DNA from: Ecdyonurus torrentis
Lineage: Eukaryota > Arthropoda > Insecta > Ephemeroptera > Heptageniidae
Direction: 5' to 3'
Length of the DNA stretch: 64,000 bases
Assembly: GCA_949318235.1 (NCBI GenBank)
Contig: OX439134.1
Coordinates: 21,022,803-21,086,802, forward strand
A program made the translations under genes and the position numbers. The notes under the pieces are model-generated. The model had not been told where the DNA came from, ran no database searches, and was given only the letters and a program-made list of their open reading frames with translations. The first letter of the stretch is position 1. Every line of letters begins with the position of its first letter. Below, in pieces: positions 36,603 to 51,400 of the stretch.

Positions 36603-36739
36603 AATTCTTTGTGATGAGTTATTTTGGGTGATATATATATTATATATTTATGTTCACAACCTATATGAAACAGTATCCATAAACACAAGGGTATGCTAAA
36701 GAATTACCACAATATTATTCCTAATAAGACTGTAAACAT

Positions 36740-38010
36740 TGCCCTATACTTTATTGTAAAATAATAAAATTAATTAGGAAATATCTTAAAAACCATTTCA
36801 GTTTGAATATGTAATCAATGAGAGAAACCAACAAGCACCTTACTAATGAGGTCTGTAGTTTGGTGAAAATCTTAATGGCACAGGTTACACAAATATTTAC
36901 ATGTTTTCTAAGACATTTCAAGTACAACAGCTCTCTTTTTCAGTTGCTCAGAGTATAGTCTCAGCAACTTGTAAATATTTGTGTTACCATCAAAGACTTT
37001 CACCAAGCTACGGACCTAATCATGCTGAAGCACTGCTTGTTGGTTTCTACTATTCTTTCTTTGATTTCATATTTAATTGTAATATAAAATAAGTGTAATT
37101 TCATTACTTAACTAGTGTTTTTAAAAAAATACTACTAGAAAGATTAAAATAAAAATCTTATTTTATTAGTAGACACAGTAATGACAATTCAGTCTTTTAA
37201 ATTATATTTGTAAATAAAAGTTAAATTATATATAATTTTATTTGTCATGGACTGTACTGTCCAAAAATGTAAAATGTTATTGCAGTTAAAAATTATTTCT
37301 GTGTCATCTTTTACTCCATACCTCTGTTTCTTTCCCATTAAATATATTTTGAAGAAATGCAGTTTTTTAAAATGTGTTACTTGATCCTTAACCCAACTGT
37401 TACAACAACATAATTAATCATTATTTTTAATTGTAGTTAATTAGATTATTTGCAACAGTGTAAAAAGATTAACTATATAACGATATATATGCAAAATTTG
37501 TTGACACAAAAGAAAATGATAGAGGAAATCAGCAAGAACCTTACCATAGTGAAGAGTCCCATAGTTAAGTTAAAATCTTGCTAGCACAGATACATAAAAA
37601 AGTAACATATTATTGTTTGTTATTTTAAACTGGTTCATAATATACGTAATGATTTATAGTATAAATGGAGCAAAGGAAAAGCATTGATAGCTTAAGAAAA
37701 AAATAATTGGATATATAGCTTACAGGATGCTAATTAAACTCTAAGAGGGAACAGAGTATGTGTGTGCCTTTCTTCAGTCCGTACAGACTTGGAAAGAAAT
37801 AGTGAATAATTGCTATTTAGAGGTTGCAACTCATTTATGTTATTAATTAAACACTGGGTGTATGTACAGCACAATAAACAGATATTTGTCCATAATTTAT
37901 TAATTCAATAACTCATTCCAGTGCATATGATGTGACTAACAGCAATTAGAATATATAACAATTCAATAAAAGTGATTTAATCACATTTCCCATTGCTCAC
38001 CATCAAAAAA
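36740..38010. repeat. Further MITE-derived sequence
   Basis: About 36815-37060 is an inverted-repeat element (CAGGTTACACAAATATTTACA inverted about 60 bases on). A relative with the same GGTTACACAAATATTCACA block is at 61215-61385. About 37510-37850 is a diverged copy of the family seen at 48034-48418 (CTTACCATAGTGAAG, ATCTTGCTAGCACAG). No gene. Confidence 0.5.
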
Positions 38011-38945
38011 AATTGTATTTACATGAGGTGCCACACTTAGGGTACTCTTTTTTTTTTGTGATCTTGTGGTGAAAAACCATATGCACTGCGAGTTGCTGTA
38101 CCTGCAGAGTTGCAGGTAGGTTTCAATGACAATTAAGTGCCACACATCATATGCTCATGACTCTTTTTTTGCCAGCCCCGTGTGCCACACTGCCCCACGC
38201 TGCTATCCTAATACATGTAATTGTTACTATGACACTTGCCACGGCATACTGAAGTATGCCAGAGCGATGCAAACTCCTAGATCTCACCTCCTCGGCTTTG
38301 GTTTCCGTAAGAACAACCGACGTCAATGCGTTGAACGTTGGTGAAACCGGAGTAACATTTCACAGTCACGTGATTATACATATATGTTACCAGCAGCAGC
38401 CGTTCACTCGTCTTTAAGGACGATATGGGTACACAATTAAAATGACTCTTGCCGCTAAATGTAGCTCGAGGTCATGTGTAATACACGCATTAGTGTATTT
38501 CCCTAGGTGATTTAAGATTGCGTATACGAACGTAATGCCAGCATCAGCAGCTCATATAAAAGTGCTCGTTATTCTTGATCCAGTTAACATGACAGTGTCA
38601 TGATGCGGATGGATAATTTGTAACAAGCGCCGAGCTGTGATGATCTCCACATTAGTTTGTATGGGTATATAATGAGGTATCGTACTACAGCGTCTCAGAA
38701 CTGTGGTTATTAGAACTAAAGAAGATGAAGGAGCATCGCGCATGTGGTGGTGGTGAGCAAGTAGGCAAGTCTCTGAGCTGACATGTCTAAACTTTGATCT
38801 TGTACTTTGGTGTGCAGGAGCCATCTGGGGCTGTGATGACGACAGATTGCCTCGCAAAGGAATCTTCGTTGGTCCTCCCTCTCAATCACAACCATATAAG
38901 GCATGGGGCTTGGTGCAAGGTTGCAAACTGTCTCAATTATTTTTT
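38010..38945. repeat. Second copy of the composite repeat family at 8165-9050
   Basis: Two blocks (38020-38430 and 38515-38940) match 8165-9050 in inverted orientation. Shared landmarks are GAGGCAATCTGTCGTC-type and GTCACGTGATTATAC-type segments. Reading frames differ between copies, so the region is non-coding. Confidence 0.65.
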
Positions 38946-39299
38946 ATTTCATATTGTAAATGAAAATATTGTATTATATTGTACAGCCTCTGTAAAATTG
39001 CTAGTTTTTTATTTCAAAACTTTCTATTAGCCTTTAAGTATTTGCGGGGACTATAATAAAAATGGCGTAAAAGTTAAAATTTATATTTATTAAATAAAAA
39101 TTTTAAAACTTGGTTTTTCATTAATCTTACATTTGAATATTTATACCCCCAATCTGTGTAATAAATTCAAATTAATAAATCCAACTAATTTTCGAAACAA
39201 ATATTATAGGAGCAATAATATCAAAAGTGCAAAATATATTAAGTATATTTACTTGCAAACGGTTGCAAAAGTCTTTATTTTAAATTATTATTTGACTTC

Positions 39300-39379
<80 letters not shown>

Positions 39380-39534
39380 AATTATTATTTTATATTAACG
39401 CATTATATGAAATGAAATCCATATTATATATTATGAAAAGCAAAACTGCTTACAAAAGTTTTTGACGCTCATATTTTTTCTTCCATCTAGCCGATTGGTT
39501 AAAATTCTAATTTTTGTTTTACGCCATCTATATG

Positions 39535-39675
39535 CGATCTATGAAGCTTGCCAACAAATCGCGGCAACGAATTCGCGCGCGATTTACAGAAACAGCTGAC
39601 AAAAAGCGGGTATCCAAATTTTGTTGTGCTGTTGTTGTGTAAAAAAAATTTGTTTTACATTATTTATCAAGCAAA
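39535..39675 (+). promoter_or_regulatory. Promoter and leader region of RNASEH2A
   Basis: A short CpG-rich patch (AATTCGCGCGCGATT at about 39567) stands out in AT-rich DNA about 100 bases before the ATG at 39676. No TATA box is clear. Confidence 0.4.
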
Positions 39676-42367
39676 ATGAGCGAGGGACCAAAATTAGGAG
39701 AGATAAAAGTTTCCTCGGATCTAGATCCTTATATTTTAAAACATGATAATCGATTAAATCAGATCATCGCTTCGGTGGTGCCAGAAATATGCAAAACCGA
39801 ACCCTGCTCGCTGGGAGTGGACGAAGCTGGTCGGGGTCCTGTTTTAGGTAATCAAGCATTTTATTTGTATACTAAATTTTGTGTAAATAAACTTAATCAT
39901 TAAATTTGAATTTTATTTTGGCATCATATTTTTGAAGCTAATTTTTAAAGTTTTTTGTCATTATATGTTATTCGCTGTGTCTCCGTTTGCATGCAGGTCC
40001 CATGGTATACGGTGTCTGCTATTGTCCAGTGTCAGTCGAGCCAGAGCTGAAGGACTTGGGTGCAGTTGACTCCAAGAGTATTCAAGAGGACAAGCGAGAG
40101 AGCACTTTCGACAAACTTTGCGCCAAGAGTGCCACTGTTGGCTGGGCAGTTGAGGTCATCTCCCCCACCACCATCTCTAACAGCATGCTCAAGAGGTGAT
40201 AACAATTTGCTACTTTATTTATATTGACTGATAAAGCAACAACTGTTTTGACGCTGACTATATAAGCAATTTCCCTCACATCCGATTCCGTTTCGACATA
40301 TTGCGCATGCGTAGTAAGTAGAAACAAAAGCAGATATAACCAAAATCACTTATAATTGGCCTCAAAACCGTTGTTCCTTTATCAGTCAATACCTCTGGTT
40401 TTGTTTCATTAAAGCCTAGGACAGCGGTCCTTTCTTAGCGATTTTCTTAACGCAGTGATAAAGTTTGAACCATGCTCACTTTATAGACGCTATCGCTGGG
40501 GTGGGATAAGAATTGCGATAAGAAACCACCGCTGTCTTGAGCTTAAACAGCAAGAATTTACAATAATCATTGTTCATAAACCCTATTTCCTTGCAATCCT
40601 TGCTCCAAATTATGCTCCCTTGTGTAATTTTATTTTTAAAGTATTATTGTCATTGTTTTCATAGGCTGGAGAACAAATACCAGAGTTTACTGACACTACA
40701 ATTTTAGACGCAACATTTTTTTTTTTTTTTTTTTTACATATTGATGCTGTTGCGGCTAAACCACACTTCTAATTTTAGCTGGATTACATATTTTCATTCA
40801 TCTAAGTTCATCGCGATAGCCATGGAAACGCACACATCTACATTTATAGTGAAACAGCAAGTTTTCCTATGTGAACACCTCGAATCTTCATAGGAAAACA
40901 GGTTTAGAAGTTTTTTATTGTCATGATAAATGTTGATGCATGTTTCTATGGCTATCACGATAAACGTAGATGCGTGAAAACAAGTAATCCTGCTAAAAGT
41001 AGAAATGTGATTTAGCCGCAACAACATTGATATTCTTAAAGGCGTACAACACCTTGAACAAAAAACTTGCTTAATATCCTAACATACCCAAATATCATCA
41101 TTATTTTTGCCGAAGTTGATGATTTTTAATTTATTTTCCATTTACAAAATGTCAGTTGTGGGTTTACTACGTCACAGCTCGCCTGTTTCCGGGCGCGTGA
41201 ACCAGGCGAGCTGTGATGTATTAAACCAACAACTGACATTTTGTAAATGGAAAATAAATTAGAAATCAATGACTCCGGCCAAAATAATGTTAATATTTGG
41301 GTATGTTAGGATATTAATTATTAAAAATTGGCAAGTTTTTTGTTCAAGGTGTTGTACGCCTTTAAAGAAAGCAAAGTTCTGAATCAGTTTTGATATTTGA
41401 ATTTGGCATTTGTTTTCATGTTCCCTTCACTATGGTAGTCTTACCCATTGAGTTATTATAAATAGAAGGGCTATAGGGTAGCAGCCGCTGCGGTCTTCGT
41501 GCTCAGTCTCAGAATTTGAGTGCGCTTTCCACCATGCTAAAACACGGCAACCCTGATTGAGCGATGCGATGTAAACAAAGTTGTGACCACCAATCATGCT
41601 TCGTTCGTCATCACCCAGCAACGAATTATAATGCGTATCTTCTGAGAATTCTTCTTTGGAGGCACAGAGCTCTCAATGCTATTATCATGAGGCTATCCTC
41701 TCTATACAATCTCTTTGGTTTTACCATATGATTTTGCATTTTGAACCACGATGGTTCATTTTCCATAATATCTCCATCTTAAACCAAAATACAAATTAAA
41801 TATTAGGAAAAATACTCTGTGATAATTGCAATAAAAAGATTTAATACTGTAGTAAAACACATAGATAGATTTAGTTCTCCAGACCAATATAAGCCACTTG
41901 CATATACTGGGAATTCTATTGATGCCATTAGAGTGTTTAAACTGCAAAAACAAAAAAGGTAATTAGGATTATTAGTGACGCAAAATATAGAGCAGAATGT
42001 AGAGAAATTTTTAAAATACTAACTATTCTTACCCTACCATGTGTATATATAATGGAAAGTGCTTTAAAAGTCAAAAATAATTTTGAATTTTTTCAATTTT
42101 TTAAAAGTCATGAAATTCAGCATAATCATAATACAAGGAAGAACAAGGCAAAAATTCAAAGTATATACAAAAGAACGGAAATGTACAATAAGGGTCCCTT
42201 AATCTGTGGTTCTCTAAGCATTTATAATAATCTGCCATACATATTAAGAAAGGAAGCATATACCAGATCAAATTATGTTTAAAAGAAACTTAAAATAATT
42301 TTTATTAAATAAACAATATTATTCGGTTGATGAGTTTATTAACGACTCAGATGAGTAGTTATTTGTA

Positions 42368-42425
<58 letters not shown>

Positions 42426-45400
42426 ATTGTTTTAGATGTGTAATTGTTTCTGTGTATTGTTTATTGACTATCATTTCTATTTTTGCTTGTGTTTTTTTAA
42501 AGCAATAACCTGGACAGATGCATACATATTTTTATGTATTGTGTGTGTAGGATTGACTGATAAAGGAACAACTGTTTTGAAGCCGACTATAAGCAATTTT
42601 GATCATTTCCGCTTCCGTTTCGTCTTACTGCGCATGCATAGTAAGGCGAAACGGAAGCGGATGTGACCGAAATCGCTTATAGTCGGCCTCAAAACCGTTG
42701 TTCCTTTACTAGTCAATAAAAGAAATGAATAAAGAATTTTGAATTTTTTTATTTTTAAATTTCTTTTTGTCCTGGATTAGAAATATTTTCTCTACCACGA
42801 CATCCCTGTAAATGTATAAGCTCATACTATTCCCCAATTTTTACTGACCTATCTTTGTGTTTTACTATCAAATATTTTTATTAATAAATCAATGTAAAAT
42901 TAAAAAAGAAAAGTTTGTGATCAATAAATTTATATTTGTATTAAAAAAAAATGTTTCAGATCAAAGGTTTCTCTGAACGAGATCTCCCACAACTCAGCTA
43001 TCAAGTTGATCCAGAAAGCCATTGATGACGGAGTTAGACTGACAGAGGTTTACGTGGATACTGTAGGACCTCCTGAGAAATACCAGGTTTGTTGTTTATC
43101 TTCTCTACATCTCTTATAACTCACATGAAGCGTTTGTGTATACTTTAGAGAAGGGGGAAAAAGAAAGAAAGAAAGAAAAAAAAAAAAAAAAAAAAAAAAC
43201 TTTGGTTAATAATGTTTAAATAAATATTTTGTATAATTAGCACACATTACTGATGTATGTAATATTATATTACACACAAATGTGTAATTCATAACATTTG
43301 TTAATTATCCAAAACAAGCACGTTGTCATTGCTATTACAAATAGTTACGTATAATATGTATAGTTTTTGTTTTTAAATTTATTTATTTTAGTATGTAACA
43401 AAAAATATGGTGGGGAGGGGGAATTTTAAATTAACTGGAAGCTCTGTGGCTGTGAAATAGAAAAGGGTATTTTGTAATGGCATGATAGTACATTTTGCCA
43501 AACATTACTTTTTGTTAAACTTTAAATCAGCCATGTTGAAGGCTCATGTTTAGGCTCAATGTCTTCCAACTCTTGGCTGATTTTTTAGACACGCTGTTTT
43601 ACATTTCCCTCTCTAGGGAACACTGTGATACGCATGGGGGCAATTTGAACTATTATACGATAAGGATCGATACGGCTGACTAAAGGTCAGAAACGATATA
43701 ATGTATGACGTAAGTAAACAGATATAACTACTCGGAATTCTTGCGCTCAGGTGACAACAAGACCTCAAACCTTTGTGAAGCAGTATTTGTAATATAGTAG
43801 TTTTGGCTGCCAATCGTGGCGCTAGAGTGTAAAAGCTTGAATCATGCTTGTCTACAAATTTATACAGGGAGTCGGAAGACATGTAAGGGACATTTATTTA
43901 GGCTACATAACCGTTTTCAAGCTACCGTATTTCATATTGTATTCATAAATGAGAGTAGGGGGAGCAATGTGATAAATATATTACAGTCTTATAAAAATAC
44001 AAATTTAATATTTTTGTAGCATTATTTCATTTTTTTTATTCATTTTTTATCCAATATTCATAATATAATTAATGCAAATTAGTTAAGTGCATTTAGTTTA
44101 GGTGGTTTGGAACTGGGTAATGTCCCTATATACTGTACCAGGTATTCTGACCAAATTACGTATTTCAGTATTGTTGAAAACCTCACTAAAATATAGTCTG
44201 ACCAACAAACTAAAGTGCAGGTACAAAAATGTAGTTTTAAGATGCAGCCATGCTTGCAAAACAAAGAGAGGCAACACATCTTCCTCTTTTTTTCTTGGTT
44301 TGCAAAATTTATATTTCACGATAAAATATAAGAATTACACATTTTCAAATTTTAATCATAATAATACATTTCTGCTAGAATTTAGTCTTTAATTTTCATA
44401 ATTTTTTTAATTATTATAAGTACCTCTTTAGCTACTTTTTATGCATTGATGGCTAGTGACACCGCGCGAAACTATACTTTTTGAATGTGACAGGTATCAA
44501 AGGTTAACTTATTGTTAAAAACCATGGCTCGCAAGCAAAAAGGGTACTATGGTAAATGTACTACCCAGTAAACCACAGTTTTTTCACATGTACATTGCAA
44601 GTACTTTTCCGATGGAAGAATGTCAGTACCAGTGACGTCACATGAGCTGGGAGTGACACTCTTACATCGGAAAAGTACTTGCAAACTACTTGTGAAAAGC
44701 TGTGGTTTACTGGGTAGTTATCGGCAGCTTAAGGGTCTTAAGGTTGAAATTCCTATAGTATTGTTGAGAAAAGCAGCCAAACCGACACTGCCGCAGTTAT
44801 CGCCCCCCCCCCCCCCCCCCATTTTCGGCAGTTTATCTCGGCCCCCTTTAATGATAAAAGAGTTTGTAGGTAGTGGTATGGAAACTAGACGAAATTCTAA
44901 GGTGGTTGGTTCTAGATAGAATCTCGTAAACTTATTACTTTCGCCGTAAAAAGAGCCTGCCGATAACTGCGGCCTGCCGATAACTGCGGCCTGCCGATAA
45001 CTAGTACAATTACCATACCTGCTTGAGTGAGATGATATACACCAAATTATACATTATATTTTGTCTAGCCTCCTCTACTCTATTCCTTTTTCAGGGTATT
45101 GTCAATCAAAATGACAGATATTTTAGTTCGTTGGTTAGTCTATAACATGCAGTTCAATGTTCAATGGCAATCGTGACCTCTCAACAATCAAAAAAAAAAT
45201 TATAAAAAATTCTTATGTTGGCTGGAATACTTAATGGGAATTTCTAGTGTACTTTAGAATTGGGTTGAAAAATCTTATGTAGAAAACTTGATTGGTTATA
45301 TATTTAAAAATGGTAGTGTACATTCATGGTATTAGAAAATATCTTGTGCAACATCAAATGAGAAAGGGAAAAAAAATGTTAAAAGAAGAAAAAAAATCTG

Positions 45401-48400
45401 CCGCTCTAATTTGAACAAAATGGCGGGTAAATACAATTGAAATCTGTTACAATCTTTTTAATAATAAATTAATTACTAAAAGTGTAATTTTAATTAAATA
45501 ACATATAAAATAATCTTGTTTGATTTTATGTATTTTAAAAAGTAACGTTTTTCTTGCATTAACTGAAGTGTAATTAAAAAAATATTTGCTTGATTTGACT
45601 TAGGGGGCGAGGTCAAATTAATAATGGCATTCCGGCTGTCACTGTAATTTACTTTTTTCTTGATATTTTTTGTAAATTTCTGCTAAAACATTTATAAAAT
45701 TAAGATTGTGATCATACTAGAATATTTTCTACTATTTTATGTGCCTAATTATTGCTAAGTGAATAGTTGAACATTAAATTTTAGTATTGAAAACTGTGAC
45801 CAAATATGAGACGCCGGGCAGGTATTGGTGCTATCCAAAAACAAAAACTAGAACAAGAAAAATATAAAGATAAAGGAAATGAAATCCAAGAAAATCAAAT
45901 AGAACAAATGTCTAAACAATTAGAAATATTTCGTAATAATTTAGAAGATTTTGCTGGAAAACATAAAAATGAAATAAAGAAAAATGCTCAATTTCGCCAG
46001 CAGTTTCAAGCAATGTGTGCCTCTATTGGAGTCGATCCCTTGGCTTCTGGTAAAGGATTCTGGTCTGTGCTGGGTATTGGTGATTTTTATTACGAACTGA
46101 GTGTACAGGTTATCGAAGTATGCTTGTCTACGAACTATAAAAATGGTGGAATCATCAGTATGGAAGAACTTAAAGATAGGCTGATCAAAACTCGTGGTAA
46201 AAAAATGCAAGAAATTTCTATTGATGATATTGTATGTGCGGTTAAAAAACTGAAGAAGCTGGGCAATGGATTCTCGTTGATTTCTCTTGGTAAAGGAGCA
46301 TACATGGTTCAGTCAGTACCTGGAGAGATGAACATGGATCAGACTGCAGTACTACAGCACGCTAGTGGTGCAGGTCACGTCCGTGTGACCTCGATGTGTC
46401 ACGAACTACACTGGGAGAACCAGAGAGCAGAGAGAGCGCTAGAGTATATGTTAAAGGAGGGATTGGCGTGGGTTGATCTGCAAGATAGCAAGGGGAAATC
46501 TTATTGGTTTCCTAGTTTATTTCCAGGATGTTCTAAATCATTATAAGAAGGTAATTTTAATATTACTGTATACATATCATGTTCCGGTGTATGTAAGTAC
46601 ATAGGAATGCTGTTCGTAAACCCTGTTCTCTTGCACCAAAAAATGCGCATTCCATTTTAATAACCATAGGCGATCGTCATTTTAGGAGCAGAGAACAGGG
46701 TTTACGAACAGCATTATTGACGTTGTTGCGAGCAATATGTCGATCTTTTTGCGTCAAGATGAAGCTTCTACACTTTACAAATTTGCAATGAATGAACGAT
46801 CTACACTTTACAAATTTGCGGCTACCTGGAGCATCTGCTATATAAAACAGGTAGGTGAAGTACCAGGTAGCCGCAAATTTGTAAAGTGTAGATTGTTCAT
46901 TGTTCGGAAATTTGTAAAGTGTAGTAGCTTCATCTTGACGTGAGAAGATCAATGTGTAACTCGTTTTTTGTAACGTGAAGCAAAACGTCTATCTTGCTAT
47001 TTGTCACGCATAGCAACATGAGTATCTTGTTATTTGTCACACAAAGCAATATGTGTAAGTCAAACGCCACCTCCATTACGATTTGAAACGACTTACACAT
47101 TTTGCTTAGCTTGACAAAAAACGAGTTACACAAATTACTTGCAACAACATTGATATGGTATTTTTAAGCATTCAAAAACTAGAGCTAAATTTTAAGGGTA
47201 TATTTAGAAAAGCCATGAGATGTTAGCTATTACGGTCTAAACAGATAAAGTGAGGTGCAAAATAGAAGTAGCCCTAAGTTAACCATTAGTTATATTGTTT
47301 ATATTGTTGCAACAATCAAAATAATAACTTAACTACATTTCTCCCAATACTAGTTCAAGCGGATACAGTGTAATTAACTGTAAAGTCAACTGTGATTGGC
47401 TATTAGGTTTATAACACGCTCTCTGATTGGTTTAGCACCACAGATATAGCTTTTGGCGGGAACGACCTTGTTTTGGCCAAAGTTTAGTAAAGTGTTTCAC
47501 TGATATTGTTGTTGTTTTGATTTCAGGACAAGCTGAGTGGTATTTTCCCAGGTATCAAGGTGGTGGTGGCAAAGAAGGCTGACTCTACCTACCCAGTGGT
47601 CAGTGCGGCCAGTATTTGTGCCAAGGTTACTAGAGATCGGGCAGTCAACAACTGGAAGTTCCAGGTAAACATATCTCATGTTGAGCAGTCAATGTACATA
47701 GTTGTATGTACTTATAAAGTATTATTCTCATGACACGTAAATTTGACCAGTGTTACAAAGCTGGAACAATGTAAACAAATGGAGTAGATCACATGTAATT
47801 TTCAAAAAAACAATGTAAATGGCTCCATTTGTTTACATTGTTTCATCTTTGTAATGCGTGTCGACGTACGTTGATGTGTGTCATGTGAATAATACTTCAG
47901 TGTGAGCTGTGGTTGAAGATGCAACACAATGTAGTACAGATAAAAAATAATATAAAACATAGATATATGAAAAAAAAAAAAAAAAAAAAAAAGTGAAAAA
48001 AAAAATTTCATCTCAGCTAGGTTGCTAATACAAGAAATGAATAGAGGAAACCAGCAAGGGTCTTACCATAGTTTGGTGAAAATCTTGCTAGCGTACATAT
48101 ATAAAACTAACACACTGGATAGCTTTGGGCACTAGAGAAAAATGGAATATGTGTAAGTGCCTTCTTCACTCCTTAAAGACTTTGGGAGAAATTTTCAAGA
48201 AAAATGAGATCTTTAAACTTAAATTTATCAAATTCGTTCATAGTTTCTCTCCAAGTCTGTAGTGACTGATGAAGGCATAACACACTCCGTCTCTCTTGTA
48301 GTTTAATGCTGAAATATTTCCAATATGTTAGTTTTTATATCTGTGCTAGCAAGATTTGTCACCAAACTATGAGGCTCTCGTCACTATGGTAAGATCTGTG

Positions 48401-51400
48401 TATGCTTTCTCCTAGCATTTGATTGCCAATTTTAATATACCTAACCGTGATAATTTTATCGTTAATATCTCATTTACCAAATGCAGCTTTTAATTGGTTT
48501 TTAAAATCAAAATTTTTGCAACTTACATTTTCAAATTGGAAATGAAATGAGAGTATTTCTATAGAAATGTTGTATATGTTGAAAGATTTGTGTAAATAAT
48601 GTTGTATTAGGTGGTTGGATTTATGTTAAAGTCAGCACCATAAGTGAGTACTAAATAACATGGGCTGGTATGGGAAAATTACACATTTTTTTAAGTTTAA
48701 AAATACAACTTACCAATTTTGTTGAGAGCATTAATGCTTGAACAATTTGAATTAGTGGTTCAAGTATGTGAGAAAAATAATAATGACAAAAAAGATACGT
48801 ATACTATTTTCCAAAGAAAATAGCAAAAACCCACGTTTGTCCTATGGTAAGCAATGTTATTCCCTGCTCAATTATGGCAACGAAGCACATTTATAATGAC
48901 GTCATGTGCTCTCACCCTATTAAATATTTTGAAGTATTTTGTTTGCAAGCAGTTGTTGACATTGAGATTTTTGTGTTTAACAGGAGGATGTGCAGATAGT
49001 GGGAGATGGCTGGGGCAGTGGATATCCAAATGGTAAGATAGTTAAATCTCTCCTGTCGTAAATACATGCCCAAGGCCTAACTGACTGTCCGTATGACTGT
49101 CCTGGGTGGTGGGGTCATTGATAAACAACATTAAATTTGCTTATGTTTTTATAATATTTAGCTAGTTAAAACAAAATAGTAAATTTTGTTATTGCACTTG
49201 GATTAAATGTAGCTAACTTGGTGACAAATTAATTAGAACTTTCAGTTGAATTAACTGGGGGGAAAAAAAAGTACTCCCCAGGACAAGATACTACATACAA
49301 GATAAGGACACGCTCGACCAAATTGGGCCGCCGCGAAATTCAAAATGAGCCTCTAAGCCAATCAGCGCCCAAGTTGAAGGTCACATGATCAATATTGACC
49401 AATCACAATGCCGCTAAAATTAACATGGGACCAGTTGGTGTCGCTTTCTTGTATGTAGTATCTTGCCCAGAAAACAGTAGATTTATGTGTAAATTTGTTA
49501 TTTTCCTCTAATCTCTCTTTTTTTTTTAAGTATTAGGTAATTTTCATTTCCCTGTTCTGGGTTATATTATAAACATGCATGGAAAAAAAAAGTTTGAATG
49601 TTAACTGCAACCCGTAGTTAATCCTTAAGTATTATTCACATGACACGTAAATTTGACGCACGTCAACGTGCGTCGACGCGCGTAACAAAGCTGGAACAAT
49701 GTAAATAAATGGAGCCGTTCACATGGTTTTTGAAAATTACATGTGAACGGCTCCATTTGTTTACATTGTTCCAGCTTTGTTACGCGCGTCGACGTACGTT
49801 GACGTGCGTCAAATTTACGCGTCATGTGAATAATGCTTTAGTTATATTTTTGAAATTGTTGCAACAATCAAAATAACTTAACTACGGTTTAACTAGGTAG
49901 GTAGTAATACTATTCATAAACTCTTGTCTGTTTTCTGCTTCAAAAATGACAGTATTTAATTTAGTATACACATTTTTTGGTGCTAATGTAAGTAGATGAC
50001 TATACTCGACTCAAAAAATCTGAGTCACGTGCTGTTCGACCTTTTACGGTATCGCCCAGCCGCCCCCCTTCTCCTCAAATGTGACAATGGGCGATACTTT
50101 AGGCATGCCCGATTTAAATCAACTGAGATTTTTTGAGTCAAGTATATGTAATCCAGAGAGGATTGCCACTGAAAAGTACTGTTCAGCTGGAGACGTGTAT
50201 TGCGAGTCATAATTACATTGATCAAATGGGCAACAAAATATAACTTCCCAGAAAAAATAAAATAAAAGGCAACAGAAAATTAAATAACGATATTCTCTTT
50301 GGATTACCTATATCTATAGCAATACCTTATTTGGTGCAAGTAAACAGCTGGGGTTTATGAAGAACACTGGTGTCCCAGCTAACTAGGATGAAGTTGTCAC
50401 CACGACCCTGCTCTATATCAGAATATCAGACCATATTTCACGCTGCAGTTTGACTAATGCAGACCATATTGTTGTAGACCCTGTGACCAAGAGGTTCTTA
50501 TGTGAGAACCTGGACCCTGTGTTTGGGTTCCCACAGCTTGTACGCTTCAGTTGGTCCACTGCTGACAAGTTACTGAAAGAAAACTGCACTCCTGTGGAAT
50601 GGTAATTATACCACACACAAACACATTTCAGCCTTGTGGTGCACAGACATAGGAAACAAAAATGTTTAATAATTAACTAGGTGTATGGATAATTGAATGG
50701 TGCAAAAATCGTTGATCAAGATATTCATTTAAAAAAAAAAATGCTGAAGATTGTTTTTTAATCAACAATTTTCATCCTTTGATTTTTGTACTGATTATGT
50801 ATATTTCTATTGGTGTATCAATAGAAGACTTGCAAAAGTAGGTTTAGTGATGAAATATGAAATAAACAAACTCACAGCCCAACAATACTAACATAGTGCT
50901 AGCAGACGATTGTTCAATTAAACTGTTCGAGAGTGTTCAAATATGTTGTTTAAAAAAATACTATTAAAATAAACCATATTTTTTGTTATTCTTTTTCATT
51001 TAAAAATATTTGTTTATGTATGTAAACAATGGAAATGGTTGAAACTCCTTTTATTTCGCACATACCTCAATTTTTAGTATTTAATTTGATTTTTAAAACC
51101 TAAAATTTAATTGCAAAATTGTTTGATTTTGTGTTCAAAATTTAGAATACTCAGCAGGAAAAATGATGTTCGTTGAACACGAACTGGATTATCTCAAAAA
51201 ATCCAAACAAACACAAACTGTTTGAGTTTTTGTGCTGTTCAAAAAATATTTGAAATCTCACTCAAATACCCCAAGACTGGTTTCTCCTATCTTTTCTTTG
51301 ATTACACAAGCTTCTCTAGTATGTAGATTGTTGATTGGGTAAAGAGATTATTAGTAATGCCTAACTTCAATTGCCATGATGTTTCAGGGAGGAAGTTGAC

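Noticed and set aside
41430..41621. 63-codon - strand ORF in a GC-richer patch of RNASEH2A intron 2
   Set aside because: No recognisable family, no splice context and no second copy to support it.
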